A DNA stretch of 64,000 bases, taken from assembly GCA_035555315.1 (NCBI GenBank), contig DATMGU010000041.1:36846-100845 (forward strand), written 5' to 3'. The notes beneath the pieces were generated by a model. That model searched no databases, was not told the origin of the DNA, and was given only the letters and a program-made list of their open reading frames with translations. Position 1 is the first letter of the stretch. Every line of letters starts with the position of its first letter. Below are positions 53,878-62,397 of this stretch, one piece after another. The translations under genes were made by a program, and so were the position numbers. This DNA comes from DATMGU01 sp035555315. Its GTDB lineage: Bacteria; Pseudomonadota; Alphaproteobacteria; ATCC43930; CGMCC-115725.

Positions 53878-55110
53878 TCAGCGCAGCCGGTGCACCGTCG
53901 GTTTGGGGGAGGTCAGGCTGTCCATGTAGCGGCCCTGATACATGGCGATGCCGGCGGCTTGACCGAAATCCAAGGCCGCCTCGCCATCGCAGCGGCACAG
54001 GATGGTGCGCGCCCGGCCGGTGCGCTCGACCAGCCTGTGCAGCGCTTCACGCCGGCCGGTCGCGGCGTTGTCGAGCATGGAGGGGGACCATACCAGCTTG
54101 ACCAGATCGAGCCCGAGCTTTTCCCGGTCGATGAACGGCAGGGTGAGGTCGGTGACACCGTCGAGGCAGACCCGATAGCCGCGGCTATGTACGAAATCGC
54201 GCGCGAACATGTAGGCGCCGAGATCGGCGAACACGTCGATCATCTGCAATTCGATGATCAGCGTGCCGCGCGCGCCGGAGCGCAGCGAGTTGTCGAAGGC
54301 CAGGAATTCCGGGGATAGCAGGGTCGAGATGTTGAGGTTCAGGCTGAACGCCTGGGCGATCGCCCCGTCATCGTTGCGCGTCAGCAGCGCCAGCATGCGG
54401 CGGTCCAGCGTCTCGGTCAGGTACTGGAACAGCCACCGGTTGCCGAGGATGTCGTATTTCGCGAACACCTGGGTGCGCAACGCGGCGATCGAGATGAACA
54501 GCTCGCGGAACAGCGGCGTCGGCGGCTGGTCGCCGACCACGGCGAAGACGGCTTGCCGGCGCATCACATTCGAGAGATCGGCCGAGCCGATGGTATCGAT
54601 CAATTCGCTCAGGCGATGCGGGTCGACCGGTGGCAGCTCGTCGACCAGCGGAATGGCGTTGGCGGCCTGCGCCAACCGCCGCTGTCGCCGGGTTTCGACC
54701 TCGTCGATCGCGCGCACATGGGCGAGGAAAGCGTCATAGCCGCGTTCGATGTCGAACCAGGTGCAAAATTCCTCGGCCCGATCGTCGTCCTCCTGGGTCA
54801 GCGGGTCCTCGCTGAACAGGTAGCGGACGCGCATCATCGCCTCGTCGAGCTCGGCGGCCGGCGCATCCTTGCAGACGAACATGATGTCCTTGTTCGACAG
54901 CCGGAACAGGGCGCCGTCATATTGCTTGACCAGAAGCTCGAAGCTGTTGAACGCGATGCGGATGTGGTGGTCGCGGCGGTTGTGCAAGCCGAGGCGCGAC
55001 AGATGCAACTGCACCGCCCGGCGTCCGGCACGGTGCTGGTTGAGCCGCTCGACATAGTCGAGCAGTTGATGTTCGTGGCTTTGGCTAGCCTCTTCGCGCT
55101 GTGGGCGCAA
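53878..55110 (-). CDS. Degenerate EAL-domain protein
   Basis: About 410 aa. The C-terminal half follows the EAL-domain pattern: NLNISTLLSPEFLAFDNSL, then GTLIIELQMIDVF, RGYRVCLDGVTDLTLPFID and LGLDLVKLVWSP. The EAL signature and most metal-binding residues are missing, so cyclic-di-GMP hydrolysis is unlikely. The N-terminal part (FLAHVRAIDEVETRRQRRL region) is not recognised. The start is unclear: TTG at 55110 has GAGG 8 nt upstream, but the frame stays open to 55164. It is divergent from ggt. Confidence 0.7.
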   Translation of the reverse strand: MRPQREEASQSHEHQLLDYVERLNQHRAGRRAVQLHLSRLGLHNRRDHHIRIAFNSFELLVKQYDGALFRLSNKDIMFVCKDAPAAELDEAMMRVRYLFSEDPLTQEDDDRAEEFCTWFDIERGYDAFLAHVRAIDEVETRRQRRLAQAANAIPLVDELPPVDPHRLSELIDTIGSADLSNVMRRQAVFAVVGDQPPTPLFRELFISIAALRTQVFAKYDILGNRWLFQYLTETLDRRMLALLTRNDDGAIAQAFSLNLNISTLLSPEFLAFDNSLRSGARGTLIIELQMIDVFADLGAYMFARDFVHSRGYRVCLDGVTDLTLPFIDREKLGLDLVKLVWSPSMLDNAATGRREALHRLVERTGRARTILCRCDGEAALDFGQAAGIAMYQGRYMDSLTSPKPTVHRLR

Positions 55111-55263
55111 TCCCGGATCCTCAGTGTCTGCGGTTAGCCGATATCGGTTATGCAGCGGTGACAAAGCGCTTCGTACTATCGCCGGTTTCTATTAAGGAGC
55201 GGTGAACCGCCCTGATCCGCCCTGATCCCGGGGGGGGAATGCGGCCAAGCTGGAGAATCGCCT

Positions 55264-56856
55264 TTGCGCAACGTGGGAGTTCGGGATTTCGGCGATGGCG
55301 GGCGGTCGCCGGCCTTGGCCGATCATGGCATGGTCGCGACATCGCATCCGCGGGCCAGCCTGGCCGCCCTCGACGTCTTGCGCCGGGGCGGCAACGCGGT
55401 CGACGCGGCGCTGACGGCGGCGGCCCTGCTGGCGGTGATCGAACCGGCGATGACCGGAATCGGCGGCGATTGCTTCGTCCTGCTGGCCGATGGTTCGGGT
55501 CCGCCCAAGGCGCTGAACGGCTCGGGCGGCGCGCCGGCCGCGGCCCAGCTCGACTGGTATCGGGAGCGGGGCATCGAGGCGCTGGATCCCACCACCGCCC
55601 ATGCGGTGACGATCCCCGGCGCCGTCGACGCCTGGTGCCGGCTGGCGGCCGATCATGGAACCCTCGATCTCGCCGAGATCTTCGGCCCCGCGATCGCGGC
55701 GGCCGAGGCGGGCTTTCGGGTGGCGCCCAGGGTCGGCCTCGATTGGGTGGACGCCACCGCGAAGCTGGCGGCCGACCCGCACGCGGCGGCGGCCTTTTTG
55801 GTCGCTGGCCGGGCGCCCGCCATCGGTGCCCGGCATGCGAACCCGGCACTGGGGGCGACGCTGCGGCGCATCGCCCGGGACGGACGCGCGGGCTTTTACG
55901 AAGGGCCGGTCGCGGCCGAGATCGCCGGCCGGCTGAAGGAATTGGGCGGCTTGCACGACGAAGCGGATTTCGCCCGGCACACGACCCAATGGTGCGAGCC
56001 GATCTCGATCGACTACCGGGGTTATCAGGTATTCGAATGTCCGCCGAACGGGCAGGGGATCGTCGCCCTGATGATCCTGCGGACGCTGGAAGGCTATGAT
56101 CTGGCGGCCCTGTCCGACGCCGACCGCGTCCACCTGCTGGCCGAGGCGACCAAGGCCGCCTATGGGGAGCGCGATCTGCTGATCGGCGATCCGGAGCACG
56201 GTCCCGTCGATGTCGCCCGGTTGCTGGGCGAGGCCCGTGGCGCGGCGATGCGCCGCCGGATCACGCTGGACCGCGCCCGGCCGGGGTCGGATTGGGACGT
56301 CACGGAGCATAAGGACACGACCTATCTCGCCGTCGTCGATCGCAACGGCATGGCGGTGTCGTTCATCAACTCGCTGTTCCAGGCCTTCGGTTCGGGCATC
56401 TATGTGCCGGGCTGCGGCGTCATGCTGCACAACCGGGGACTTGGGTTCCGCACGGTGGCGGGGCATCCCAACGCGATCGCACCGGGCAAGCGGCCGATGC
56501 ACACGATCATCCCCGGCATGCTGATGCGCGAGGGCAGGGCGGTGATGCCGTTCGGCGTCATGGGCGGGCATTACCAGGCGACGGGGCATGCCCAGCTGCT
56601 GATCAATCTGCTGGATCTCGGGCACGATCCGCAGCGGGCGATCGATGCACCGCGCAGCTTCGCCTATCAGGAGGATCTGCGGGTGGAGCGGCGGCTCGGC
56701 GCGGAAATCGGCGCCGACCTCGCCGCGCGCGGCCACCGCCTCGCCTGGCAGAAAAAGCCGATCGGCGGCGGGCAGGCGATCTGGATCGACCACGCCGCCG
56801 GCCTGCTGACCGGCGGTTCCGATAGCCGGAAGGATGGCTGCGCGCTGGGGTATTGA
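55264..56856 (+). CDS. ggt: Gamma-glutamyltransferase-family protein
   Basis: Ntn-hydrolase, 530 aa. It has ALDVLRRGGNAVDAALTAAA and GIGGDCFVLLADG in the large subunit, and the autocleavage/nucleophile Thr352 in EHKDTTYLAVVDRNGMAVS, followed by GSGIYVPGCGVMLHNRG. No signal peptide is visible, unlike the periplasmic enzyme, so it may be a cytoplasmic relative acting on gamma-glutamyl or acylated substrates. The start is TTG at 55264 with GGAG 8 nt upstream. Confidence 0.9.
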   Translation: MRNVGVRDFGDGGRSPALADHGMVATSHPRASLAALDVLRRGGNAVDAALTAAALLAVIEPAMTGIGGDCFVLLADGSGPPKALNGSGGAPAAAQLDWYRERGIEALDPTTAHAVTIPGAVDAWCRLAADHGTLDLAEIFGPAIAAAEAGFRVAPRVGLDWVDATAKLAADPHAAAAFLVAGRAPAIGARHANPALGATLRRIARDGRAGFYEGPVAAEIAGRLKELGGLHDEADFARHTTQWCEPISIDYRGYQVFECPPNGQGIVALMILRTLEGYDLAALSDADRVHLLAEATKAAYGERDLLIGDPEHGPVDVARLLGEARGAAMRRRITLDRARPGSDWDVTEHKDTTYLAVVDRNGMAVSFINSLFQAFGSGIYVPGCGVMLHNRGLGFRTVAGHPNAIAPGKRPMHTIIPGMLMREGRAVMPFGVMGGHYQATGHAQLLINLLDLGHDPQRAIDAPRSFAYQEDLRVERRLGAEIGADLAARGHRLAWQKKPIGGGQAIWIDHAAGLLTGGSDSRKDGCALGY

Positions 56857-56949
56857 TCCGGCACTCTTTTTCTTGGCCCGGGCCTCTTGACCTTCCCACC
56901 ATTGGAGGCACCACCTCACCTCGTAGTGACGATGTCAGGGAGCACCAAG

Positions 56950-57156
56950 ATGCGATTTCAGGTTTCCGGCATGACCTGCGACGGCTGCGCCAACGCGGTC
57001 CGGCGGGCGATTGGCCGGGTCAGCCCCGGTATGGCGGTGGCGGTCGATGTGCCCGGCGGCAAGGTGGATGTCAGCGGTGACGGGGATGCGACGGCGATCG
57101 CCCGCGCCATCGAAGGGGCGGGCTTCATCGTGAGCGCGGAGGGAGCCGTATCATGA
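56950..57156 (+). CDS. Heavy-metal-associated (HMA) copper chaperone
   Basis: 68-aa ferredoxin-fold metal chaperone. The metal site is MTCDGCANAV (CxxC, Cys10/Cys13) and the C-terminal helix is AIARAIEGAGFIV. The start at 56950 has GGGAG 7 nt upstream. It is coupled by a 4-bp overlap to a DUF305 gene, which suggests copper handling by the pair. Confidence 0.9.
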   Translation: MRFQVSGMTCDGCANAVRRAIGRVSPGMAVAVDVPGGKVDVSGDGDATAIARAIEGAGFIVSAEGAVS

Positions 57157-57521
57157 GGTTGCGGATCGTCGTCCCGATCGCCGCGCTCGCCTTGGCCCTG
57201 GCCGGCGGCGCGCAGGCCCAGCAGTCGATGCCATCGATGCAGATGGGGTCGCAGCCCGGCGCCGCGGACGCCCCGTCGACGCCGGCTTTCAAGGCGGCCA
57301 ACGACAAGATGATGCGCGACATGGCGGTGCCTTTGACCGGCAAGACCGACCATGATTTCGTCACCTCGATGATCCCGCATCACCAAGGCGCCATCGATAT
57401 GGCGGAGATCGAGCTGAAATACGGCAGCGATCCGCAACTGAAGCACATGGCGCGCGACATCATCGCCGCCCAGAAGAAGGAAATCGCCACCATGCAGGCT
57501 TGGTTGGCGAAGCATCCGTAA
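57153..57521 (+). CDS. DUF305 periplasmic metal-binding protein (CopM-like)
   Basis: 122-aa exported protein. A signal peptide (VVPIAALALALAGGAQAQ) is followed by a Met-rich stretch (QQSMPSMQMGSQ) and the DUF305 hallmark FVTSMIPHHQGAIDMAEIEL, then KHMARDIIAAQKKEI. DUF305 members such as CopM bind copper or silver. Coupling to the HMA gene supports periplasmic copper resistance. Confidence 0.9.
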   Translation: MRLRIVVPIAALALALAGGAQAQQSMPSMQMGSQPGAADAPSTPAFKAANDKMMRDMAVPLTGKTDHDFVTSMIPHHQGAIDMAEIELKYGSDPQLKHMARDIIAAQKKEIATMQAWLAKHP

Positions 57522-57554
57522 CGCGCGGGGCTGGTGTGGCGCTCCCCTGAAATC

Positions 57555-57580
57555 GGCGGATCCGTAGGGCGGATCCGTAG
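57555..57580. repeat. 13-bp tandem duplication
   Basis: GGCGGATCCGTAG occurs at 57555-57567 and 57568-57580, with a partial third copy (GGCGGAT). It is in the spacer between the DUF305 gene and the coiled-coil protein. Confidence 0.9.
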
Positions 57581-57612
57581 GGCGGATGCCGTCGAGCGCG
57601 CGCGATGAATTT

Positions 57613-57861
57613 CTATGCGGACTCGTTGAGTTCCAGGCGGCGTTCCATGCGCCCGAAGCGTTCGCTCAGACGGTCAACTGTGACCATCAGTCGGGCATCG
57701 GCCTCGGACAGTGCCACAAGATCCCGGCGCACCGCGTTTAGGCCGGTTTCGACCGCGCCGACCCGGCCCTTGAGATCCGTCATTTCAAGCCCTAGCTGAT
57801 CAACTTTTTCGTCGATCCGGCGCAGGTAGCGCAGCACAAGGCTATCGGGTTCGTCAGGCAT
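57613..57861 (-). CDS. Small coiled-coil protein
   Basis: 82-aa charged protein with heptad-like leucines/valines (LRYLRRIDEKVDQLGLEMTD, then VGAVETGLNAVRRDLVALSE and FGRMERRLELNESA). It resembles short helical proteins annotated as 'hypothetical coiled coil', often linked to toxin or phage islands, but no function can be given. AAGGAG is 7 nt before the ATG at 57861. Confidence 0.7.
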   Translation of the reverse strand: MPDEPDSLVLRYLRRIDEKVDQLGLEMTDLKGRVGAVETGLNAVRRDLVALSEADARLMVTVDRLSERFGRMERRLELNESA

Positions 57862-57993
57862 TGCCGATCTCCTTCCGGGCATCGAGGCTTCGCCCGGTCA
57901 AAGTTTCAGTGCCCCCATGGATTACACTCATGAGCTATCCTTAATAAACCGATTCCAATTGCAGCGAAATACTTGGTTGCAGTTCCTTAGTTT

Positions 57994-58041
57994 ACGCCCG
58001 CTTGCGCTGCGAGTCGGTTAATCACGCCCGCTTGCGCTGCG
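57994..58041. repeat. Duplicated 18 bp of the uvrA 3' end
   Basis: ACGCCCGCTTGCGCTGCG occurs at 57994-58011 and 58024-58041, 30 bp apart. The right copy holds the final codons of uvrA; the left copy is a displaced duplicate in the spacer. Confidence 0.9.
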
Positions 58042-60871
58042 CCAGGGCTCGTTCGAGATAGGGGCGCAGATAGTCGCCGGTATAACTGCCGGCGGTCTGC
58101 GCCACCGTCTCGGGCGTGCCCTGGGCGACGATGGCGCCGCCGCCGGCGCCGCCTTCGGGGCCGAGATCGATGATCCAGTCGGCGGTCTTGATGACCTCCA
58201 GATTATGTTCGATCACCAGCACCGTGTTGCCTGCCTCGACCAGGGCCTGCAGCACCTCCAGCAGCTTGCGGACATCCTCGAAATGCAGGCCGGTGGTCGG
58301 CTCGTCCAGGATGTACAGCGTCTGGCCGGTCGCTCGGCGCGACAGCTCCTTGGCCAGTTTCACCCGCTGTGCCTCGCCGCCCGACAGTGTGGTCGCCGCC
58401 TGGCCGATCTGGATGTAGCCGAGGCCGACCTGCTGCAAGGTCAACAGCTTGTCGCGGATCACCGGCACCGCCTTGAAGAACTCGGTACCGGCCTCCACCG
58501 TCATATCGAGAACATCGGCGATCGACTTGTCGCGAAAGGTTACTTCCAGCGTTTCGCGATTGTAGCGCTTGCCCTTGCAGACGTCGCATTGCACGTAGAC
58601 ATCGGGCAGGAAGTGCATCTCGATCTTGATGAGGCCGTCGCCCTGGCAGGCCTCGCAGCGGCCACCCTTTACGTTGAACGAGAAGCGGCCGGCGGCGTAG
58701 CCACGCGCCTTTGACTCGGGCAGCCCGGCGAACCAGTCGCGGATCGGCGTGAAGCAGCCGGTATAGGTCGCCGGGTTGGAGCGCGGCGTGCGGCCGATCG
58801 GCGATTGATCGATGTCGACGATCTTGTCGAGGTATTCGATGCCGTCGATCCGGTCGTGCTCCGCCGCGTGCTCGCGGGCGCCGTTCATGCGCCGGGCGAG
58901 CGCCTTGTACAGCGTCTCGACCACCAGGGTCGATTTGCCGCCGCCCGACACGCCGGTGACGCAGGTGAAGGTGCCGAGCGGGATGCGCGCCGTCACGTTC
59001 TTGAGGTTATTAGCGCGTGCGCCAACCACGGTCAGCGCCCGGCCCTTGCCGCCGGTGCGCCGCTTGGTGGGGATCTCGATGCGCCGGGTGCCCTTCAGAT
59101 ACTGGCCGGTCAGGCTGGCCGGATCCTCGATCACGTCGGCGGGGAGACCCTGGGCGATCACCTGGCCGCCATGCACGCCGGCGGCCGGGCCCATATCGAT
59201 CAGGTAATCGGCGGCACGGATCGCGTCCTCGTCATGCTCGACCACCAGCACCGTATTACCCAGATCGCGCAACCGCCGCAGGGTCACCAGCAGCCGGTCA
59301 TTGTCGCGCTGATGCAGCCCGATCGACGGCTCGTCCAGCACATAGAGCACGCCGGTGAGGCCGGAGCCGATCTGCGAGGCGAGCCGGATGCGCTGGCTTT
59401 CGCCGCCCGACAGGGTGGCCGACGCGCGCGCCAAGGTCAGATAATCGAGCCCGACATCGTTGAGGAAGCCCAGCCGCTCGTTGATTTCCTTGAGGATGCG
59501 GGCGGCGATCTCCACCTGCTTGGGGGTCAGTCGGTCGGCCAGGCCGCGATACCAGGCGCCCGCGTCGGCGATCGACAGGGCGGTGACGGCGCTGATGTCC
59601 TGGCCGGCGACCTTGACCGCAAGCGCCTCGGGCTTGAGCCGGGCGCCGTGGCAGACCTCGCATTCCCGCGCGTTCTGGTAGCGGCCGAGTTCCTCGCGGA
59701 TCCAGGCGCTGTCGGTCTCGGCGTAGCGCCGCTGCATGTTCGGGATGACGCCTTCGAACGGCTTCTCGGTCGTGTAGCTGCGCAAGCCGTCATCGTAGCG
59801 CAGCGGCACGATCTCGCCGTCGGAGCCGAACAGGATCGCCTGGCGGGTCTTTTCCGGCAGGTCCGACCAGGCCCGGGTCATGCTGAACTTGTAATGCCGC
59901 GCCAGGCTGTCGAGGGTCTGCGCGTAATATTGCGACGACGAATTGGCCCAAGGCGCTATCGCCCCGGCCCGCAAGGATTTTTCCTCGTCCGGGACAACCA
60001 TATCCGGATCGAAATACAGCTTGGTGCCGAGGCCGTCGCAGCTCGGGCAGGCGCCGAACGGGCTGTTGAACGAGAACAGCCGGGGCTCGATCTCGTCGAT
60101 CGTAAAGCCGGAAACCGGACAGGCGAATTTCGCCGAGAAGGTCGTCCGCTCGCCGGTATCGGCGTTCTCGGCGAAGACCAGGCCATCGGCCAGCCCCAGC
60201 GCGATCTCCAAACTATCCGCCAACCGGTTGCCCAGATCGGCGGAGACGACGACGCGGTCGACCACCACCTCGATATCGTGTTTCAGCTTCTTGTTGAGCG
60301 CCGGCGCCTCGTCGATCTCGACCAGAGTGCCGTCGATCTTGACCCGCTGAAAGCCGCGTTTCTGCAGCTCCTGCAACTCCTTGCGGAACTCGCCCTTGCG
60401 GCCGCGCACGATGGGGGCCAGCAGATAGAGCCGCGTATCCGGCGGCATCGCCATGATGCGGTCGACCATCTGGCTGACCGTCTGGCTTTCGATCGGCAGG
60501 CCGGTCGCCGGCGAATAGGGGATGCCGACGCGCGCGAACAGCAGCCGCATATAGTCGTAGATCTCGGTCACCGTGCCGACGGTCGAGCGCGGGTTCTTCG
60601 AGGTGGTCTTCTGTTCGATGGAGATCGCCGGCGACAGGCCGTCGATCGAATCGACATCCGGCTTTTGCATCAGCTCCAGGAACTGCCGCGCATAGGCCGA
60701 CAGGCTCTCGACATAGCGCCGCTGGCCCTCGGCATAGATCGTGTCGAAGGCGAGCGACGATTTGCCGGATCCCGATAGCCCGGTGATGACCACCAGGCTG
60801 TCGCGAGGCATGTCGACATCGATGTTTTTGAGGTTGTGTTCGCGGGCGCCGCGGACGCTGATCTGCTGCAT
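58022..60871 (-). CDS. uvrA: Excinuclease ABC subunit A
   Basis: Damage-recognition ATPase of nucleotide excision repair, 949 aa. It has two ABC domains (Walker A GLSGSGKSS at about residue 31 and GVSGGGKST at about 640), signatures LSGGESQRI and LSGGEAQRV, and zinc fingers (CPVSGF..CPSCDG, CEVCHG, CEACQG..CDVCKG). A LexA box lies 19 bp before the ATG, so it is in the SOS regulon. Confidence 0.97.
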   Translation of the reverse strand: MQQISVRGAREHNLKNIDVDMPRDSLVVITGLSGSGKSSLAFDTIYAEGQRRYVESLSAYARQFLELMQKPDVDSIDGLSPAISIEQKTTSKNPRSTVGTVTEIYDYMRLLFARVGIPYSPATGLPIESQTVSQMVDRIMAMPPDTRLYLLAPIVRGRKGEFRKELQELQKRGFQRVKIDGTLVEIDEAPALNKKLKHDIEVVVDRVVVSADLGNRLADSLEIALGLADGLVFAENADTGERTTFSAKFACPVSGFTIDEIEPRLFSFNSPFGACPSCDGLGTKLYFDPDMVVPDEEKSLRAGAIAPWANSSSQYYAQTLDSLARHYKFSMTRAWSDLPEKTRQAILFGSDGEIVPLRYDDGLRSYTTEKPFEGVIPNMQRRYAETDSAWIREELGRYQNARECEVCHGARLKPEALAVKVAGQDISAVTALSIADAGAWYRGLADRLTPKQVEIAARILKEINERLGFLNDVGLDYLTLARASATLSGGESQRIRLASQIGSGLTGVLYVLDEPSIGLHQRDNDRLLVTLRRLRDLGNTVLVVEHDEDAIRAADYLIDMGPAAGVHGGQVIAQGLPADVIEDPASLTGQYLKGTRRIEIPTKRRTGGKGRALTVVGARANNLKNVTARIPLGTFTCVTGVSGGGKSTLVVETLYKALARRMNGAREHAAEHDRIDGIEYLDKIVDIDQSPIGRTPRSNPATYTGCFTPIRDWFAGLPESKARGYAAGRFSFNVKGGRCEACQGDGLIKIEMHFLPDVYVQCDVCKGKRYNRETLEVTFRDKSIADVLDMTVEAGTEFFKAVPVIRDKLLTLQQVGLGYIQIGQAATTLSGGEAQRVKLAKELSRRATGQTLYILDEPTTGLHFEDVRKLLEVLQALVEAGNTVLVIEHNLEVIKTADWIIDLGPEGGAGGGAIVAQGTPETVAQTAGSYTGDYLRPYLERALAQRKRA

Positions 60872-60889
60872 GGACTCTTTTTAACTTGA

Positions 60890-60904
60890 GAACGGGGGGA
60901 GAAC
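60890..60904 (-). promoter_or_regulatory. LexA (SOS) box before uvrA
   Basis: On the minus strand this reads GTTC-TCCCCCC-GTTC, the alphaproteobacterial LexA site GTTC-N7-GTTC. It lies just downstream of the uvrA -10. Confidence 0.85.
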
Positions 60905-60907
60905 AAA

Positions 60908-60936
60908 AATAATCGGATCGTCGACGGCGACTTCAA
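60908..60936 (-). promoter_or_regulatory. uvrA promoter
   Basis: On the minus strand a -35 TTGAAG (60931-60936), a 17-bp spacer and a -10 ATTATT (60908-60913). The LexA box begins 3 bp downstream of the -10, where bound LexA would occlude polymerase. Confidence 0.65.
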
Positions 60937-61126
60937 GGTATATGGGGCGATATCGGTGCTCCGGGCGACAAAAACCATGAGCGGTCTTCGGCCTCGCCTC
61001 GGCGACTCGGAGTTTGCGCTCCGAAGCGGCGATCGCGCCACAACATCTCGACTCAGGATGGGCCGCGCGGGCAAGATGGCCCCGCTCTCCCAAACTCTTT
61101 TTCCTCCCGCATAAGGCGACACGGCA

Positions 61127-61651
61127 ATGGCAGGCAGCGTCAACAAGGTCACCCTGGTCGGCAACCTCGGCAAGGATCCGGAGATCCGCTCGACCAATGA
61201 CGGCACCAAGATCGCCAGCTTCTCGGTCGCGACATCGGAGAGCTGGAAGGACCGCAATTCCGGCGAGCGGCGGGAGAAGACCGAGTGGCACCGCGTCGTG
61301 GTGTTCAACGACCGCCTGGTCGAGGTGATCGAGCGCTATGTGAAGAAGGGCAGCAAGCTCTACCTGGAAGGCGCCTTGCAGACCCGCAAATGGACCGACA
61401 AGGACGGCCAGGAGCGCTATTCGACCGAAATCGTGCTGCAGAAATTCCGGGGCGAGCTGGTCATGCTGGACGGCCGCAGCGGCGGCGGCGAGTCAAGCGG
61501 GCCGGACGACGAGATGGCCGGCGGCGGGGGCTATGGCGGTGGCGGTTCGAGCAGCAGCGGTGGCGGGTATGGCGGCGGCGGTGGCGGCCGCAGCTCAGGC
61601 GGTGGCAGCCGCCCACCGGTGACGGATTTGGACGACGAGATTCCGTTCTAG
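61127..61651 (+). CDS. ssb: Single-stranded DNA-binding protein
   Basis: 174 aa. The OB fold starts NKVTLVGNLGKDPEIRSTNDG and includes TEWHRVVVFND and GSKLYLEGALQTRKW. A Gly/Ser-rich linker precedes the acidic tip DLDDEIPF that binds partners such as HolC. It is divergent from uvrA; the shared 255-bp region has one LexA box near uvrA, so ssb may be partly SOS-linked. Confidence 0.97.
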   Translation: MAGSVNKVTLVGNLGKDPEIRSTNDGTKIASFSVATSESWKDRNSGERREKTEWHRVVVFNDRLVEVIERYVKKGSKLYLEGALQTRKWTDKDGQERYSTEIVLQKFRGELVMLDGRSGGGESSGPDDEMAGGGGYGGGGSSSSGGGYGGGGGGRSSGGGSRPPVTDLDDEIPF

Positions 61652-61723
61652 GCAGGGGTCAATCCCGGTTGGCATTGGGCGCCCTGAGATTTGAGGCGTC
61701 ACGCAGCCGTCTCTGTGCCGGTC

Positions 61724-62035
61724 CTACGCCGCGCGCTCACGCGGCTGTACCCGCGCCTCGATCGCCTTTCCCGTCTTCATCTCGGCGATCTTCAGGTCAT
61801 AGCGTTGCTGAAGATTCAGCCACATCCGGCTTGTCGTCCCCAAATAGCGGGCCAACCGAAGGGCGGTGTCGGCCGTGACGGACCGCGAACCCGCGAGGAT
61901 AGCCGTCACCCTGTTGACCGGAACACGAAGATGCTCGGCGAACTTGCTGGCACTCAGGCCTAATGCCTCCAACTCGTCGCGCAGGATCTCCCCAGGATGG
62001 ATCGGTGGCAGGTTGTCGATTGGGATAGTCATCAT
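61724..62035 (-). CDS. higA: HigA-type antitoxin (XRE HTH)
   Basis: 103 aa. The N-terminus IPIDNLPPIHPGEILRDELEALG is characteristic of HigA/VapI antitoxins. A helix-turn-helix follows (LSASKFAEHLRVPVNRVTAIL), and a C-terminal helical part (TSRMWLNLQQRYDLKIAE). It follows higB by 6 bp. It would bind and repress the higBA promoter together with HigB. Confidence 0.9.
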   Translation of the reverse strand: MMTIPIDNLPPIHPGEILRDELEALGLSASKFAEHLRVPVNRVTAILAGSRSVTADTALRLARYLGTTSRMWLNLQQRYDLKIAEMKTGKAIEARVQPRERAA

Positions 62036-62041
62036 ACCCTC

Positions 62042-62362
62042 TCAGTGATAATCGGTAATCTCAACCCGGTCGGCATCGCCCTCTATTAACAGAGGATCCA
62101 TGCCTGGTTCCGACACCGCCTTCGGGGTCCATACGAAGCAGATCCGCCACTGCGAATTGATCCTGATGCTGTATTGGCCGCCCCGATCGCCGACCAACGC
62201 CTCGAAGTGGTTCGAGGCCAAGCCGCGCAAATCCTTCAAGCACGCCGCTTCCGAGAGAACCGTCAGCCGTCGATGCGCTTGGGCTGCGAAGCTCTGAAAC
62301 CGCGCTATCCGTTCGCCCGCTAAGAAGCTTTCCGTTTTCTTATCATGGCACCCAAGAATCAT
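62042..62362 (-). CDS. higB: HigB-type RelE-superfamily toxin
   Basis: 106 aa, predicted ribosome-dependent mRNA interferase. The RelE-fold pattern is AHRRLTVLSEAACLKDLRGLA, HFEALVGDRGGQYSIRINSQWRICFVW (over two segments) and the C-terminal DRVEITDYH. The toxin precedes the antitoxin, the usual order in higBA. No ribosome-binding site lies before the ATG at 62362. Confidence 0.87.
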   Translation of the reverse strand: MILGCHDKKTESFLAGERIARFQSFAAQAHRRLTVLSEAACLKDLRGLASNHFEALVGDRGGQYSIRINSQWRICFVWTPKAVSEPGMDPLLIEGDADRVEITDYH

Positions 62363-62368
62363 TCGGAG

Positions 62369-62397
62369 AGTATACGAAATTTACGCCTTACGTAAAG
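62369..62397 (-). promoter_or_regulatory. higBA promoter with palindromic operator
   Basis: On the minus strand a -35 CTTTAC (62392-62397), a 17-bp spacer and a -10 TATACT (62369-62374). The -10 ends 6 nt before the higB ATG, so the mRNA should be leaderless. The palindrome TTTACG-N5-CGTAAA (62380-62396) fills the spacer and overlaps the -35, a good HigA operator candidate. Confidence 0.65.

Noticed and set aside
58805..60778. Long open frame (657 codons) antisense to uvrA
   Set aside because: It is a GC-driven shadow of uvrA, which has all UvrA motifs; the antisense product has no recognisable domain.
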